Assembly: GCA_963989245.1 (NCBI GenBank)
Contig: OZ022353.1
Coordinates: 24,783,524 to 24,847,523 of the forward strand
DNA from: Nansenia antarctica
Taxonomy: Eukaryota; Chordata; Actinopteri; Argentiniformes; Microstomatidae
Direction: 5' to 3'
DNA: 64,000 nt
Made by a program: the position numbers and the translations under genes. The notes beneath the pieces were generated by a model, which saw nothing but the letters and a program-made list of their open reading frames with translations, had not been told where the DNA came from and made no database searches. Shown piece after piece: positions 10,136-21,200 of this stretch (positions within the stretch are counted from its first letter, which is position 1; each line of letters opens with the position of its first letter).

Positions 10136-10362
10136 TAAGGCCAGTTCAGACCAAAGATCCGCAATGAGACAAGACTCTTTTAAAATGTCCACACACACAT
10201 ACACCTTCTAGTTGCAGCGTTCTGAATTACCCAGTCGCAGGCCAGCCTGGTCTGAACTGCCCAGTTTTAGAATGTCGGTTGCAAGTGGTTTCCGAGTTTT
10301 TCTCTGCAACATTCTAAAACGGTCTCGGCTCATCACAGATCTTTGGTCTGAACTGGGCCTTA
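10136..10362. mobile_element. 227-bp MITE with about 23-bp inverted repeats
   Basis: The left end TAAGGCCAGTTCAGACCAAA pairs with the right end ATCTTTGGTCTGAACTGGGC plus CTTA, with one base missing on the left. It has no coding potential. hAT transposase sequence abuts its right edge. Confidence 0.75.
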
Positions 10363-10745
10363 TGCTCCCTCTGATGGCAGCTTTGACTTCTTTCACAGTT
10401 GGACAGTCTTCCTCATTTGGTTCCATGGATTTCAGAAGCAAGGTTTTGAGAGGCAGGACCATTGAAACTGTTGGTGCGGTTTCAGTGCACATCAGTGTTG
10501 TGAGAGTTTTAGGGGATTAAGGACCTCAAATACCTCCTCTGCCATTCTCACATCCTGGTCACACAACATATTTATGCCTTTGTCCTTCTTGAGTGTCTTT
10601 TCTGTCAATGCTGAGTAAACAGCAGCTTGCTGCTCAAGTTACCGCTCCACCATATCATAACTGGAGATCCAGCGAGTGGGGACATCATGAATGAGTTTGT
10701 GTTTTGGCACATTCAGCATCTCCTGTTTGCTCTGCAATATATGTT
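10363..10745 (-). pseudogene. hAT (ZBED1-like) transposase C-terminal remnant
   Basis: Minus-strand translation gives HDVPTRWISSYDM, then ALTEKTLKKDKGINML, then MEPNEEDCPTVKEVKAAIRG, in hAT-Ac transposase order. Stops and at least one frameshift (near 10520 and 10646) break it. It is probably the continuation of the piece at 12788-13010 (D-N-A-R-N-M-D), split by the element at 10746-11575 and intervening DNA. Confidence 0.6.
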
Positions 10746-11575
10746 CAGCTGGCAATTGAGTAAGCTGGAGCTAAATTGATGTCCTTGATTTGCTGACTGG
10801 TGATGTTTGGTGCCAATCGTATGACCCTATCTTTGACAGTCTTTGCTGAGAGAGGCATATCTTTAATTTTCTGAACTACCTTTTGTTTTGTTTTTGATGT
10901 CTGAGTATAGATGCTCTTATATTTTAATAAACAACTCATTCATGTATTCACTGTCCGTGAACAGCTTTCCACGCCTTAGTTTCTCCTGAGCTGCAACAAC
11001 ATTAGCAGCAATAGTGGAGTTTGGAGATTTGATCCAATTCTTAAAAGTACATTTGCTCTGCAAGCAAAATCGCTCTCTTTCTCCCATCCCCAGCCGGATA
11101 CTTTTCAGCAAATGCAGTGTGCTTGTTCTGGAAATGTCTTTCAATAAATATTTTGTTGTTGTTTGCTAATTCCTTGCCACTGATCAATCATACCGGTAAG
11201 TCAACAGCATTGGCTGTAAAAGCAAACAAATCTGTTCATCCACTATTCAATTCTCAATTTTTTGTCCGCGACTTTTCTTTTTTGGGATTTTGAATCCATA
11301 CCTAGGGAGACTCAAGACTAGAGAATAGAGAGTATACATCCATAGTAGCCGCCGCTATTGAGGTTCAGCAAAATTAAGAGGAAAGACGCTCTTAATTCTC
11401 GTTGCAGGCTACGACGCACATTTTAGTTAAGACAAAATCTGAAAACTTTTTTTCCTAATTCAATAGGCTACACATTTTTACAATTGAAGAATGTAAAAAT
11501 CACTTACAACATTCTTAACACCACAGGGCGCCAAGAGTTGCATGTGGCTCCAGAGCTGGAGGTTGCCGACCCCTG
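10746..11575 (-). mobile_element. 5' half of a GTF2IRD2-like hAT transposon
   Basis: The right end (11556-11575) reads GAGGTTGCCGACCCCTG. On the minus strand this is CAGGGGTCGGCAACCTC followed by GGAGCCACATGCAACTC, a recognisable hAT terminus. Inside, minus-strand frames at 10917-11144 and 10745-10939 encode NWIKSPNSTIAANVVAAQEK, LRRGKLFTDSEYM, then VVQKIKDMPLSAKTVKDR and ITSQQIKDINLAPAYSIA. These are the N-terminal and early-core segments of GTF2IRD2-type hAT transposases. It is truncated before the catalytic core. Confidence 0.6.
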
Positions 11576-11755
11576 CCCTAAACCAAGCAAGCAACCACAT
11601 ATATCAGACCTAATGGCTGTGGGAGGAGGGAAACGTGTCAAGCAGGTGACCGTTCAAGCGTATCATCAATTTCATTTGTGAAGGTCTCCAGCCATTCTCC
11701 GTGATCAAGCAACATCATTATCACACTGAAACCTCAATGTGTTAGTCAGAGCTAA
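11576..11755. other. Short unassigned interval
   Basis: Nothing recognised between the hAT terminus and the candidate LTR. Confidence 0.3.
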
Positions 11756-12165
11756 TGAACCCAGGCGCAGAACACAAAGACACACACATATGAAATAATA
11801 GGGAATTTAATAAGGGAATAGCAGGGGACAGGGAAAAGCAGGGTGGTATGGGAAATCGGGGAAGGACAGGCAGGCGGGCAGAGAGGGCAGGTTGGGTAGG
11901 CAGGGCAGGGCAGGTAGCCTAGGCATGCAGGGTAGACAGGTAGTGCGGGCAGACAGGCTGGCAAGCGGATAGGCAGGCAGGTGGATAACTGGGTCGAGGT
12001 CCTGAAGCATGAAACAAACAGAGTACTAAGACACAAGATCTAAAGGATCAACATCGGTCAACAGCAAGACTAACTTGGATATGACAAACAACGATTTAGT
12101 GACGAGTGGATGGGAAACCGGGGTTTAAATACAATGGCAGCTGGTGAAACCGGGAACAAGTCGGC
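11756..12165 (-). repeat. Candidate solo LTR with GCAGG-rich minisatellite
   Basis: On the minus strand it has a TATA-like GTATTTAAACC (near 12125), then CCTGCC-type irregular repeats, then ATTAAA (near 11812) and a CAAAGACA/GCGCCTGGGTTC end. Promoter, R-region repeats and poly(A) order resembles an LTR, and a similar layout occurs at 60060-60575. No internal partner or TSD was found. Confidence 0.35.
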
Positions 12166-12787
12166 AACCAATCAAATGTAAATATTGTTGAAAATCAATG
12201 ACACACTCGCTAGTCAAGCCAAAATATTGCAATTGCAATGGATTGGGTGAGTAATCCCACTACTATCTAGTAGGGATGTAAGGACGCACTCAACTCACTA
12301 GAAATTATCTATTTGTATGTTAAAACGCATTTTCTCCTTAGTTAACATTTTGATGATGACCCTGCATGCAGAATCACTTCAACTACATTTCCAATGTCAA
12401 TGTAGCTAGTTTAGCTGTACACTTACAATAACACACCAACATACTGTTGACAACAGCATTGCAAGACGAGTACAGCAAGCTACAGCAATAACAGTTTAAC
12501 CTTAAAACCCAACAACATGGATAGATAACCAGTTAGCTAATTAGCCTAGCTACATGACTTTCACTCCATGTTTACACAAGCATGACAGCTTCGTGGCCTT
12601 CACCTGTCAATACGAAAGACACATCAAACTTTATTCGAGCTCACTAGCTAGTCTTACATGTAATCTGCAAGTGTCATGTGCTCAAAACACAACAAATTTA
12701 GCTCTGCATGTTTTAAATTGCACAACGCTATTAGCTACAAGACATTCACAAAAAGCATTCTAGGATAAGTTAAAAACACAGCACTTG
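12166..12787. other. No recognised feature
   Basis: AT-rich DNA with many TAGCTA words and small spurious open frames; nothing identifiable. Confidence 0.3.
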
Positions 12788-13010
12788 CTGTGGAGCCTTG
12801 GTGCATGAAGGCTGCAACCCCCCGCCTCACCTAACCCAGCTGACGCGGGGTAGGCTACACTCAACCACTTGGGTGGCCAAGTTTAACGTGTGGACAAAAC
12901 ACTACAATATGGTGATATTATGTGGTTCTAGCCCAGGCTCTCTCAGTGCAACGTCCATATTCCTTGCATTGTCCGAAACAGGTTTCACCAGCTGCTGTCA
13001 CATATTACCA
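12788..13010 (-). pseudogene. hAT transposase core fragment
   Basis: Minus-strand text reads VSDNARNMDVALREPGLEPH and CFVHTLNLATQ, the conserved hAT block around the second catalytic Asp and the C/FAHTLNL motif. Stops and a small duplication break it. Probably the same element as the remnant at 10363-10745. Confidence 0.6.
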
Positions 13011-13104
13011 ACAATGAGTAGATTACCAACAGGTATGCAGAACGACAGGGGGAGATGATGACAGACGGGAACTGGCCTGGCCACACACAACACAAACACA
13101 CTGA

Positions 13105-13385
13105 CTAGGTGGAAGTGGAGGGCGTGACACAATGTACAGTCTTGAAAAATGTGGTGGGAATAGGATCGAGAGGGCATGTCGAAATCTTAGGTTGTGATGT
13201 GGCTGAGCATTTCTGCATCGACCAATGCAAAATGAGTTCAGTAGAGTGTTGTAACATGTCACCAATCAAATCATCAGATTTTCCCTGAGTGATAGTCAAC
13301 CTAATATTGGAGAATCTTATCTCTGAAGTATGTTGCAAATTCCTCACATTTGGAGGTGGAGAGAACTCTTGAGTTATTATGATTC
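13105..13385 (-). pseudogene. L2-type LINE reverse transcriptase N-terminal fragment
   Basis: Minus strand encodes EFATYFRDKI followed by ISTCPLDPIPTTFFKT, the segment between endonuclease and RT in L2 LINEs (C-x-LDP-x-P). Frameshifted and truncated. Confidence 0.5.
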
Positions 13386-13944
13386 GTATTATGATTAGTT
13401 ACCAATGTTGAGAAATGATCCCACCATGTCTCTAAGAATATCTTAACCACTAATTGCTACAGGGGCACCGACAAAAATACCAGATTCCAACAATTGACTG
13501 ACAAGTTGATTGCATGGCAATAAATCAGTAAAAAGATATATCAATATCAGTAGTAAGACCCTTTTTAATCACTCAGTCCAGGGTGTGCCCATGATTACAG
13601 GTCGTTCTGGTAACACAGTTATGGGTTAGGCCCGAAACAAAGTCCTTAGAATTGAAGAGATGAATAAAATCAATGTGCTTTAAAAAGCTTAGCTGACCCG
13701 TTCAATTAAGCTGTGGTAGGTGCAATGGACTGCAGCTCTAGAACACAATAACACGAGATATCAGTGGATCATGTTGTAGATTGATGTTACAGTGCTCTGT
13801 AACTGTGCCAATGTAAGTGGTATGAATGGTTTTAGGAATGGAAAAACATACATCATATTAATAGTGTGTCGCACACACCACAACTCAGTACAGTACATTC
13901 TTAGGGAGAACAGAGCTCTGGGCTCTATTGTACAGTGTCAGCCC
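13386..13944. other. No recognised feature
   Basis: Non-coding, no clear repeat signature. Confidence 0.3.
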
Positions 13945-14035
13945 CCCGACAGGCGCCCCTGAAGCAGTTAGGTGTTAAGTGCCTTGCCCAAGGGCACAAC
14001 CACAGTGGCGGTAGGATACCTTAGATTTGATAAAT
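13945..14035 (-). mobile_element. SINE fragment related to 19940-20165
   Basis: GGCGCCCCTGAAGCAGTTAG...TGCCTTGCCCAAGGGCAC...GGCGGTAG has the same word order as the fuller minus-strand SINE near 20.1 kb, but the tRNA-like head is lost. Confidence 0.5.
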
Positions 14036-14047
14036 CTATATGATATA

Positions 14048-14234
14048 GGGGTAGTGGTGGTCTAGTGGATAGTGAGTTGGACTTGTGATCGGAAGGTTGT
14101 GAGTTCAAATCCCGCCTGAAACCACTACTAGTGTGTCCTTGAGTAAGGCACTTAGCCCTCAGTTACTCCAGGGGGAATGTCCCTGTAATTCGTAATTGTA
14201 AGTCGCTTTGGATAAAAGCGGCTGCTAAATGGCA
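14048..14234 (+). mobile_element. tRNA-headed SINE with L2-type tail
   Basis: TGGTCTAGTGG is a perfect pol III A-box and GAGTTCAAATCCC a good B-box at tRNA spacing. A body with CCTTGAGTAAGGCACTTAG follows, then the 3' tail GTAAGTCGCTTTGGATAAAA and GCGGCTGCTAAATG. The tail is shared with the L2 LINE 3' end at 38455-38895, which fits mobilisation by that LINE. A minus-strand copy lies at 42794-43015. Confidence 0.85.
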
Positions 14235-14949
14235 AAATTAAATTATAAAAATTAAGATAGCAACAAAGCACTTTGAATGTAAACATGTTCATATAAACAT
14301 TAATATAACCTGTGCCCATCTGTCTAAACATTTGCATGTAGAGTAGCTAGCCTGTATGGTTTGTGTGGATGTGTGTGTGTATCTATATTACATTTTATCC
14401 ATATGGGCCAGTAAAACAAACAATCAATCTTAGGACTATCTTTGGGCTTGATTGGTAGTGCATAGTGCGTGTAGACTACTCTGTAGTGCATGGTTACATC
14501 TCATCAATTGAATCAACATCGACACCCCCCCTCAGCCTCCACAGCCCGAACACAAATCCAAACAACTTGTGACAGTGTTGACTAGCTCCTGTTGTTTTAA
14601 CCACTGCAGCTTCTGCAGGATGCCAATGTCATGCCGCTCTTGTTTAATAAAGAGTGAGTGAGATTGTAATGCGATGGGAGTCGAGTAGCGTGACAGTGCC
14701 ACGCCGATCACCTGTAACGTTGCATTAAGGTTTTATATCAATCAACGCCAGGCAGGGAAATGTCTCTCTTTGGCCTTCAGGGAGCCCCTCCCCCCCCATC
14801 TCTCTTCCCTGTCAAATTCTTTCTGGGGCAGGGGCAAGTAGGGCTGCTGCTTTCCGTTTCCAGTTCATTCAGCGGTTGCTTTATGGGTCAGTGAATGTGG
14901 TCTTGAGGAGGGTCTATTATGGCCGTTGGGGGCTTAGAACAGGCACTCT
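14235..14949. other. No recognised feature
   Basis: Includes a short GT-rich stretch near 14370. No exon or repeat identified. Confidence 0.3.
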
Positions 14950-15628
14950 ATGGTAGACAGCAATAGCCTCCTTAGGGATTGTGTTACGCCTGAAGTTCTA
15001 AGACGTCTCAACGTCATAAACAAAGAGTTGCTACAAAGCCATAAACATAAAGCCACTTTAAAGAGGACAGAGTCGCTGGGTGCCAATACAAAAAGGTTCT
15101 TTATTTTTACATTAACACTAGTGGGCCACTACAAAACACACATAAGTCCCCATACCCATACACATGCCTTATATAATACTAACCTAAACAAATACAGGAA
15201 GGCAGAAAAAGACTAAGAGAAACTAAGATATCAAATAAGGCTAATAAGCTAAGATACTACGTAAACAAAAGGAATGCTTTAAGAAAACCTATGTCAAAGG
15301 AAGAAACCAAAATACTCACCGCCCTGTGATATTAACTAATCTAAACTAAACTCTATCTAACAAAAACTTAATCATAAACTAAACCCATCATTCCTAAATA
15401 AACTACAAACAACAAAACCTAAGGCTTGAAAATAAAGGGCAACGAAACACAGGCAGGGTTGAGGGGGAGAGTGTCGCTGTAAAGGCTGGAGCCTGTATAG
15501 AGCCCAGCAGCTGATTCTCAGCAGGTGGAATGCGTCTGCAGTCATTAACACCTCCATCTGGCCCCGCCTCGGCCACACCTCCTCAGGATGTCTCCTCACA
15601 TGAAACGTAGAACAGAATTCTACGTTTT
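14950..15628 (-). repeat. Possible decayed LTR or retroelement end
   Basis: On the minus strand AATAAAGAACC is followed by TTTTTGTATTGGCACCCAGC, a poly(A)-then-U5 look. The region 15420-15600 is moderately GC-rich. No mate or coding region was identified; this is a weak call. Confidence 0.2.
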
Positions 15629-15710
15629 CAGACTCAAAACTGATGCACAAATTGCCTGAAAGTGACATACTTAGGAGAAACCGGCTAGTGCTAAATCTAT
15701 ATTGGCACAG
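15629..15710. repeat. 82-bp dispersed repeat, uninterrupted copy
   Basis: Starts CAGACTCAAAACTGATGCAC and ends CTATATTGGCACAG. The same 82 bases occur at 17976-17994 plus 19073-19135, where a LINE splits them. The parent family is not recognised. Confidence 0.85.
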
Positions 15711-16272
15711 GGATATAACAATTGGGTCCTCCTTTTTTACAGAATCTGAATCTGAATCGCTTTTATTACATCCCAATGAGTGTGTGCGTGTGCGTGTGCG
15801 TGTGCATAGCAACCAAGCAAGTGCATGTCTGTGCATAGCAGCTTCTGTCAGTTGTCTTCATGCTTGATGGGTTCTAGGAGGGAGGCTGACTGGAGGTCAA
15901 GGAGGCTACCTCAAGCTCTAGGAACTGGGTAGGAGTGCAGCAACAGGGCTCCCTTTGTGGCAGGGTTTATGTCAAAATATCCATTTGGCCTTTCCATCAA
16001 ATGAGTCTGAATGGTAAAGGGAAATGCTTTTATTGAGAAAAGAAAGGGGGGCCTTTGAGACGAGTTGAGTACGTATGTGAACTTGTGTTCTTTCGTGGGT
16101 GAGTTGCACTTCACACGATGCCATTGTTGTTCTGTATAATAAAATAAAAAAGAATATGGGCATAACTGGAAAACTCATCAATATGACAGTTAATTAAATA
16201 TTGATTATTTAATTGAAATGGAAAAAAACTCATACACTCTACACAACGATGCTACACAAACACACCACAAAG

Positions 16273-16324
16273 ACATGCTTACACACGCACACGCACACAC
16301 ACACACACACACGCACACGTACAG

Positions 16325-16372
<48 letters not shown>
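16273..16372. repeat. (CA)n microsatellite
   Basis: About 45 CA units with occasional CG and TA interruptions. Confidence 0.95.
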
Positions 16373-16375
<3 letters not shown>

Positions 16376-17189
16376 GCAACAATATGATAAAGGATTCCAT
16401 TGTTATGTTTCTGAGGCGGCCAATGCAAGTTATTTTCTTACTTTGACAAATCACATGTTGGTTCACTGCCAACCTGCTGCCTCCCAAAGGCAATCACCTC
16501 ACATCCCAGGGTGCCACTAAATGTCATTTTCAGCACTGGACAGCCTCATCCCATCAGCATCACAGCAATGTTTTTATACTGTAGAGATGCTATAGTAGCT
16601 AGCTGTCAGGAAACAACGTACCATTTTCGAATCTAGTGAATTTCTAGTCCTCCTAATAACAGTCCAGTCCAGTAACAGGTCATTGGTCTTGGCCATCGAT
16701 TGAATGGCTTCTCTATTATTTCAAGAAATGTTGCTGTGTAAGATCCACTACATTGATATTTTCAGAGGTAATTGTGAGCTGATTGATCTCTTCTCTTCGT
16801 AATGTTTTTCAAACGAGGAGACGTAACCTTCAGTGTCAAAAATGTGTTTATTCTCTTGCTAGCTGAACGTTTGACCTTTAATTGATTATTCTGTCAAAAG
16901 CAAAATCCAATTTAACATCTATGTAATCAGGTGGTAAACCTCAAACTCACATGACCTGTGTCAAATAGTATTTAAAATCCTGTCGTTGAGCGTTGCCTTG
17001 TGCCTGCCTCGAGTGCTAGATGGGCAGGGTTAGCTCTTTTGGGACTATTCCATGCTGATGCACCAGACAAACAACAAACCATATAGTATAAGTTATTGAA
17101 ATTATTTAAAAGACTATTTTGACCCAGGTCTGCTGACAACATCAGATACCGTGCTTTGAGTTGCATTTCATGTATGAAAGGCGCTATAT
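16373..17189. other. No gene; possible LINE/SINE tail at its end
   Basis: 17150-17185 (GTGCTTTGAGTTGCATTTC then GGCGCTATATAA) resembles an L2-derived 3' end on the plus strand. The rest is unassigned. Confidence 0.3.
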
Positions 17190-17400
17190 AATGAAGGAAT
17201 GGTCTTTATTGTCATTAATACAGTAGGTACCATACAACGAAATTTAGGAGGGGGGGCTCCCCTGGTGCTTGGAGAAAAGACTAAAAACAAGAGCCAAGGG
17301 TAAAATAAAAAAGAGAAAAGAGCTGGTTGACATAAATAAAGGCTATGTACACTATCTACTATACTATACTACTATACTATACAATAAAACACTGTGCTGT
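17190..17400 (-). mobile_element. L2 LINE 3' end, 5'-truncated
   Basis: The minus strand matches the 3' UTR of the LINE at 17995-19072: the GATAGTGTACATAGCCTTTA block, then AGGGGAGC...CTCCTAAATTTCGTTGT, then AATGACAATAAAGACCATT. Confidence 0.8.
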
Positions 17401-17452
17401 ACACTATGCTATGCTATAAATATCCTAACTTTTCCTATATCTGAACCTTATG

Positions 17453-17862
17453 TACACATGGTGAAGAAGGCCAGCTCTGTGGTGGGGACCGGGCTGGACA
17501 GCCTAGAGGTGGTGGCAGAACAGAGGATGGGGAAAAAACTGGCGGCCATGCTGGCCAATCCCTCCCACCCGATGTACTGCGAGCTGGCGGGGATGAGGAG
17601 CAAGTTCAGCCACAGATTTGTTCTCCCCCGTCAAAGTACAAAAAGATTTGGACAGTCCTTTGTTCCAGCTGCACTCCGACTCTACAACCAGGCCCTGCAG
17701 GGTGGGGGAGACCTGGAGCTGGAACTTTGGAACTTGGAACTTTTTACTTATTGAGCCTGCACTGTTTTATGTATTTTATTGAATGTTTTCTGTCTGCCCT
17801 AACTGAGCTGTTTGACAACAAAATTTCCCCATTGGGGACAATAAAGGTTTTCAATCAAAAAC
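17453..17862 (+). mobile_element. LINE (L2 clade) C-terminal end and 3' UTR
   Basis: Plus-strand frame encodes MLANPSHPMYCELAGM, RSKFSHRFVLPRQST and FVPAALRLYNQAL, the C-terminal domain after RT in L2-type LINEs. A stop is followed by TTCCCCATTGGGGACAATAA and an A-rich tail. It is a different L2 family from the neighbour at 17995. Confidence 0.7.
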
Positions 17863-17975
17863 ATGGGTTGTCATATTGCACATAATATTATTATATTTAT
17901 AAGTAAAGCTTTACTTTCTTACTTACTTACCGTATGCCTCCTCACTATATCATTCATATCAACATTAGATATTTC

Positions 17976-17994
17976 CAGACTCAAAACTGATGCA
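17976..17994. repeat. Left part of the split 82-bp repeat
   Basis: Identical to 15629-15647; the right part resumes at 19073-19135. The LINE at 17995-19072 sits exactly between them. Confidence 0.85.
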
Positions 17995-19072
17995 CTGATC
18001 CCCCGTCCACCCCAGCAACTCCATCGTAAAGTTTGCAGACGACACCACCGTGGTGGGATGCATCTCGGGGGGGGACGAGGCGGCGTACAGGGATGAGGTA
18101 GACAACTGAGCAAGCTGTGCAAGGTTAACAACCTGCTGCTGAACAAGTCAAAGACCCAGGAAATCATCGTAGACTTCAGGAGGAAAAAGTCCAAGATCCA
18201 GCCCCTGCTCATCGACGGAGAGAGCGTGGAGAGAGTCTCAACCCTCCGATTCCTGGGGATGCACATGCGGGATGACCTGACCTGGAAGGACAACACAAAA
18301 GACACCATCAAGAAGGCACAACAGCGGCTATACATCCTGAGAGTCCTCAGGAAGGAACACAGCAAGCAGGAGATACTGGTGACCTTCTACCGCGGCGCAG
18401 TGGAGAGCATCCTCACCTACGGCATCTGCAACTGGTTCTCCAGCTGCACTACCGCGGAGAGAAATGCGCTACAGAGAGTCGTGAGAACAGCACAGAAGAT
18501 CACCGGCGCCCCCCTCCCCTCTCTGGAAGAGCTGTACGACACACGCTGTCTCAGGAAGGCCTCCAAGATCTCCAGGGACCCAACCCACCCTGGGTACGAA
18601 CACTTTACCCGGCTGCCCTCGAAAAGGCGGTTCAGGACCTTGGCCGCAAGGACAAACAGACTGAAGAACAGCTTCTACCACAGGGCCATCCAGGCCCTGA
18701 ACACAGCAAAGACCTAGGTTCTGGGCCCTGGACAGTCTGGACGGATTGATGGCAGCTGCTGGACAGAAAAAATCAGGTGTAGTGCTGAGGCACAAATATG
18801 TACATTTCTAGCCTGCAAACTGTGACACTTTAAATAACGTGAAACAATACTATTGTGCAATATGACAACCCTAGTCGTCTATCTGTACAGTATAGTACAG
18901 TGGATAGTGTACATAGCCTTTATTTATGTAAACCAGCTCCTTCCCTTCTTGTGATTTTTTTTAACGTTTTATTTTTTTTCTTTCCTAACACCAGGGGAGC
19001 CACCCCTCCTAAATTTCGTTGTTTGGTACCTGTACTGTAGCAATGACAATAAAGACCATTCATTCATTCATT
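17995..19072 (+). mobile_element. 5'-truncated L2/Maui-type LINE
   Basis: Starts inside RT with KFADDTTVVG (catalytic F-A-D-D, codons from about 18027). A one-base frameshift lies near 18098. From 18226 to 18717 a clean frame runs through VERVSTLRFLGMHM, FYRGAVESILTYGI and DPTHPGYEHFTRLPS to a stop. The 3' UTR ends AATGACAATAAAGACCATTC with ATTC repeats. The insertion splits the 82-bp repeat without target duplication or deletion. Dead on arrival because the 5' end is missing. Confidence 0.88.
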
Positions 19073-19135
19073 CAAATTGCCTGAAAGTGACATACTTAGG
19101 AGAAACCGGCTAGTGCTAAATCTATATTGGCACAG
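19073..19135. repeat. Right part of the split 82-bp repeat
   Basis: Identical to 15648-15710. Confidence 0.85.
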
Positions 19136-19939
19136 TTTCATAGCTCTATATAAATCACCCCCTCCTTCTACAAGAGGTTTGTTGACATGGCTCTTGTGGT
19201 TGGGGTTCATGAAAATGATATTAGCAGTAAGAATGGAGGAAGAATATAAGGCAATTCTAAAAGAGCAGGCTGTCTTCCAGTGCAGCCATGCATACAGTAT
19301 TTAAACAGAGAAGTATCTTTAGCATTTGTCAGTCATTTTCCTACTGAGGAGAAAGAGAAGAGGGACATCTAAAGTTAAGAATGGAGCACCCATGGAGCCC
19401 ACCCATTTCAGAGTAAACGGGAGTAAGAGAAAAGAGATTTGCATTTGAATGAGTAAATGGGCAGAAATTGTCTGAGATTCCTGTCCTGCTTTGCACAGTT
19501 TGTCGTGGCTTAGACCGGTAGACTGTCGCCTTGCCTCAAACCACACTGGAGGAACAGGAAAGCAACCCTCTTATTGGCAAAGTGTTCTGATGATGACTCA
19601 GTGTCGACAAAGTGATGACAAGATATATTCCTCATTTTTCGCTGTTGGAAGGTTTAGAGGAATGCAGTGCTCTTGAAGGTGATAAACAGGATGCTGCATT
19701 TTCCTCCTGAGATTCTGTGATGGGAGTGGAGACAGTGGGCCATCCGTTATGTTGTAAGATGGTCGGGGTGAAGGGGGCCAAAGCTGTGATTAAACACTGA
19801 TCCTGTGCAGGGCTGGGAGAGAGGGAAAACAGTGGTTGCACCATTCCACATGATTGATAGGCCACACTTGAACTGACAATGTGGCTTTGGCTTCGGTGGT
19901 GGTGGTGATGGTGGTGATGTAGGGTGCTGAGGGACAGTC
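19136..19939. other. No recognised feature
   Basis: Non-coding sequence with a GGTGGT-rich stretch near 19895-19920. No assignable repeat or exon. Confidence 0.3.
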
Positions 19940-20165
19940 TAATATTAATAATAATAATAATGTTTTATTTGTCATGCAATCAGCTTGTCAATCAATTGTT
20001 GGAATTTGGTATTTTTTGCTCTTGACAGCTATAGTCGGCGCCCCTGGAGCAATTAGGGGTTAGGTGCCTTGCTCAAGGGCACATGCAGCTCCCTCCTGAG
20101 GCGGAGATTGAGCCAGCGACCTTCCGATTGCTAGCCAGCCTCTCTAGCCACTAGGCTACTACCGC
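19940..20165 (-). mobile_element. tRNA-headed SINE with (TTA)n-type tail
   Basis: On the minus strand TAGCCTAGTGG (A-box) and GCTGGCTCAATCTCC (B-box) start the element. GTGCCCTTGAGCAAGGCACC follows, then GCGCCGACTATAGCTG, then ATGACAAATAAAACATTATT. A second SINE family, distinct in tail from the one at 14048. Confidence 0.75.
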
Positions 20166-20930
20166 CCACAGTCTGGGTTGTGAGTGAGGCTGCGGAGGGC
20201 CAGAGGCCTGGGCCGGCACTATGGTCCATTCATCTCCGCCTGGTGGGGAGGACCCCAGGGGAGCGGGGGAGGTCTGGGCAGCGGGCGTAGTGCTAGTTCA
20301 TTAATCCTCAGACACACATCGATGTGGCGCTGACAATATTGACACATGGGTTGCTGAATGGAGCCCTTGAGACCACTCAATTACTCTATCTGCAAGCAAT
20401 TAGCAGCAACGGGCGATGGTTCAACGTCTGACAGAGGGGGCTGCAAGGGTTTGCTTAGAATGTGGAATCATGCTGTCGAATGAGCTGAATGGGATTCCCT
20501 GAAGGCAGTTGTTTCTGTTGGCTAGTCAATTAGGGAGTCAACACAGTAACATATATGTGACAGGGTCTAGTTAAAAAGTCTGCAAGTCGGTCAAAATCAT
20601 TTTTCATTTCTTTCCAGATTATGAAAGGGTAGATTGTCAGCTTTAAAATGATGTGTCATACATTGAAATCTGAAACAAGTTGAAGAAGTCACGGATATTT
20701 GAGTGTTGATACCCTCCAAATGACCGTTTTGAGAAAACTGAGCTCAAAGTCTACACAGAGTTTTTTCAAAGAGGGGTGGGAACAATAGCTGGTTAACTCC
20801 ACCCTAATAACTCCCTCAAGACAACCACTCCCCCATTACACTACCTGTCATCATCTACCTGTCATCTGTCAGTGGGGTTGTCAGCTAACCCTCAGGAAAC
20901 AAACTTGCAGGGCTGACATGTTTAAATTGC
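20166..20930. other. Unassigned; contains a repeat shared with 53.4 kb
   Basis: Bases about 20575-20725 resemble 53375-53505 (both with ATGATG(T/C)(G/A)TCATACATTGA then GAAACAA(G/A)TTGAAGA). This suggests an unrecognised dispersed element. No gene seen. Confidence 0.4.
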
Positions 20931-20932
20931 TA

Positions 20933-20980
<48 letters not shown>

Positions 20981-21200
20981 TCAAGATTCATGATCTTTTT
21001 ATTGCCATGTGTGGCAAAAGTGTATTACATCCCACTACAAGTAAAGAGAGTAAAATTCATGGCAATGGAAAACATTCAAGATACAATTGAGCAATACAAT
21101 AATAGAATGGTAAAACATAATAATATTGTGTCCGTGTGCACATGCATTTATCATTATAGTCCATAAAGCATCTAGTGGGACTTCGGTGTAGTTCCTTCTC
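20931..21200 (-). mobile_element. LINE 3' end with (ATT)n tail
   Basis: About 16 AAT units at 20931-20980 are followed by the reverse complement of a GGCAATAAAAAGATCATGAA 3' end, typical of an L2-like tail inserted with a trinucleotide repeat. No coding part. Confidence 0.5.

Noticed and set aside
14048..14120. tRNA gene
   Set aside because: A- and B-boxes are present but the cloverleaf is not kept, and the sequence continues into a SINE body and L2-type tail. The heads at 20.1, 43.0 and 58.0 kb were rejected as tRNA genes for the same reason.
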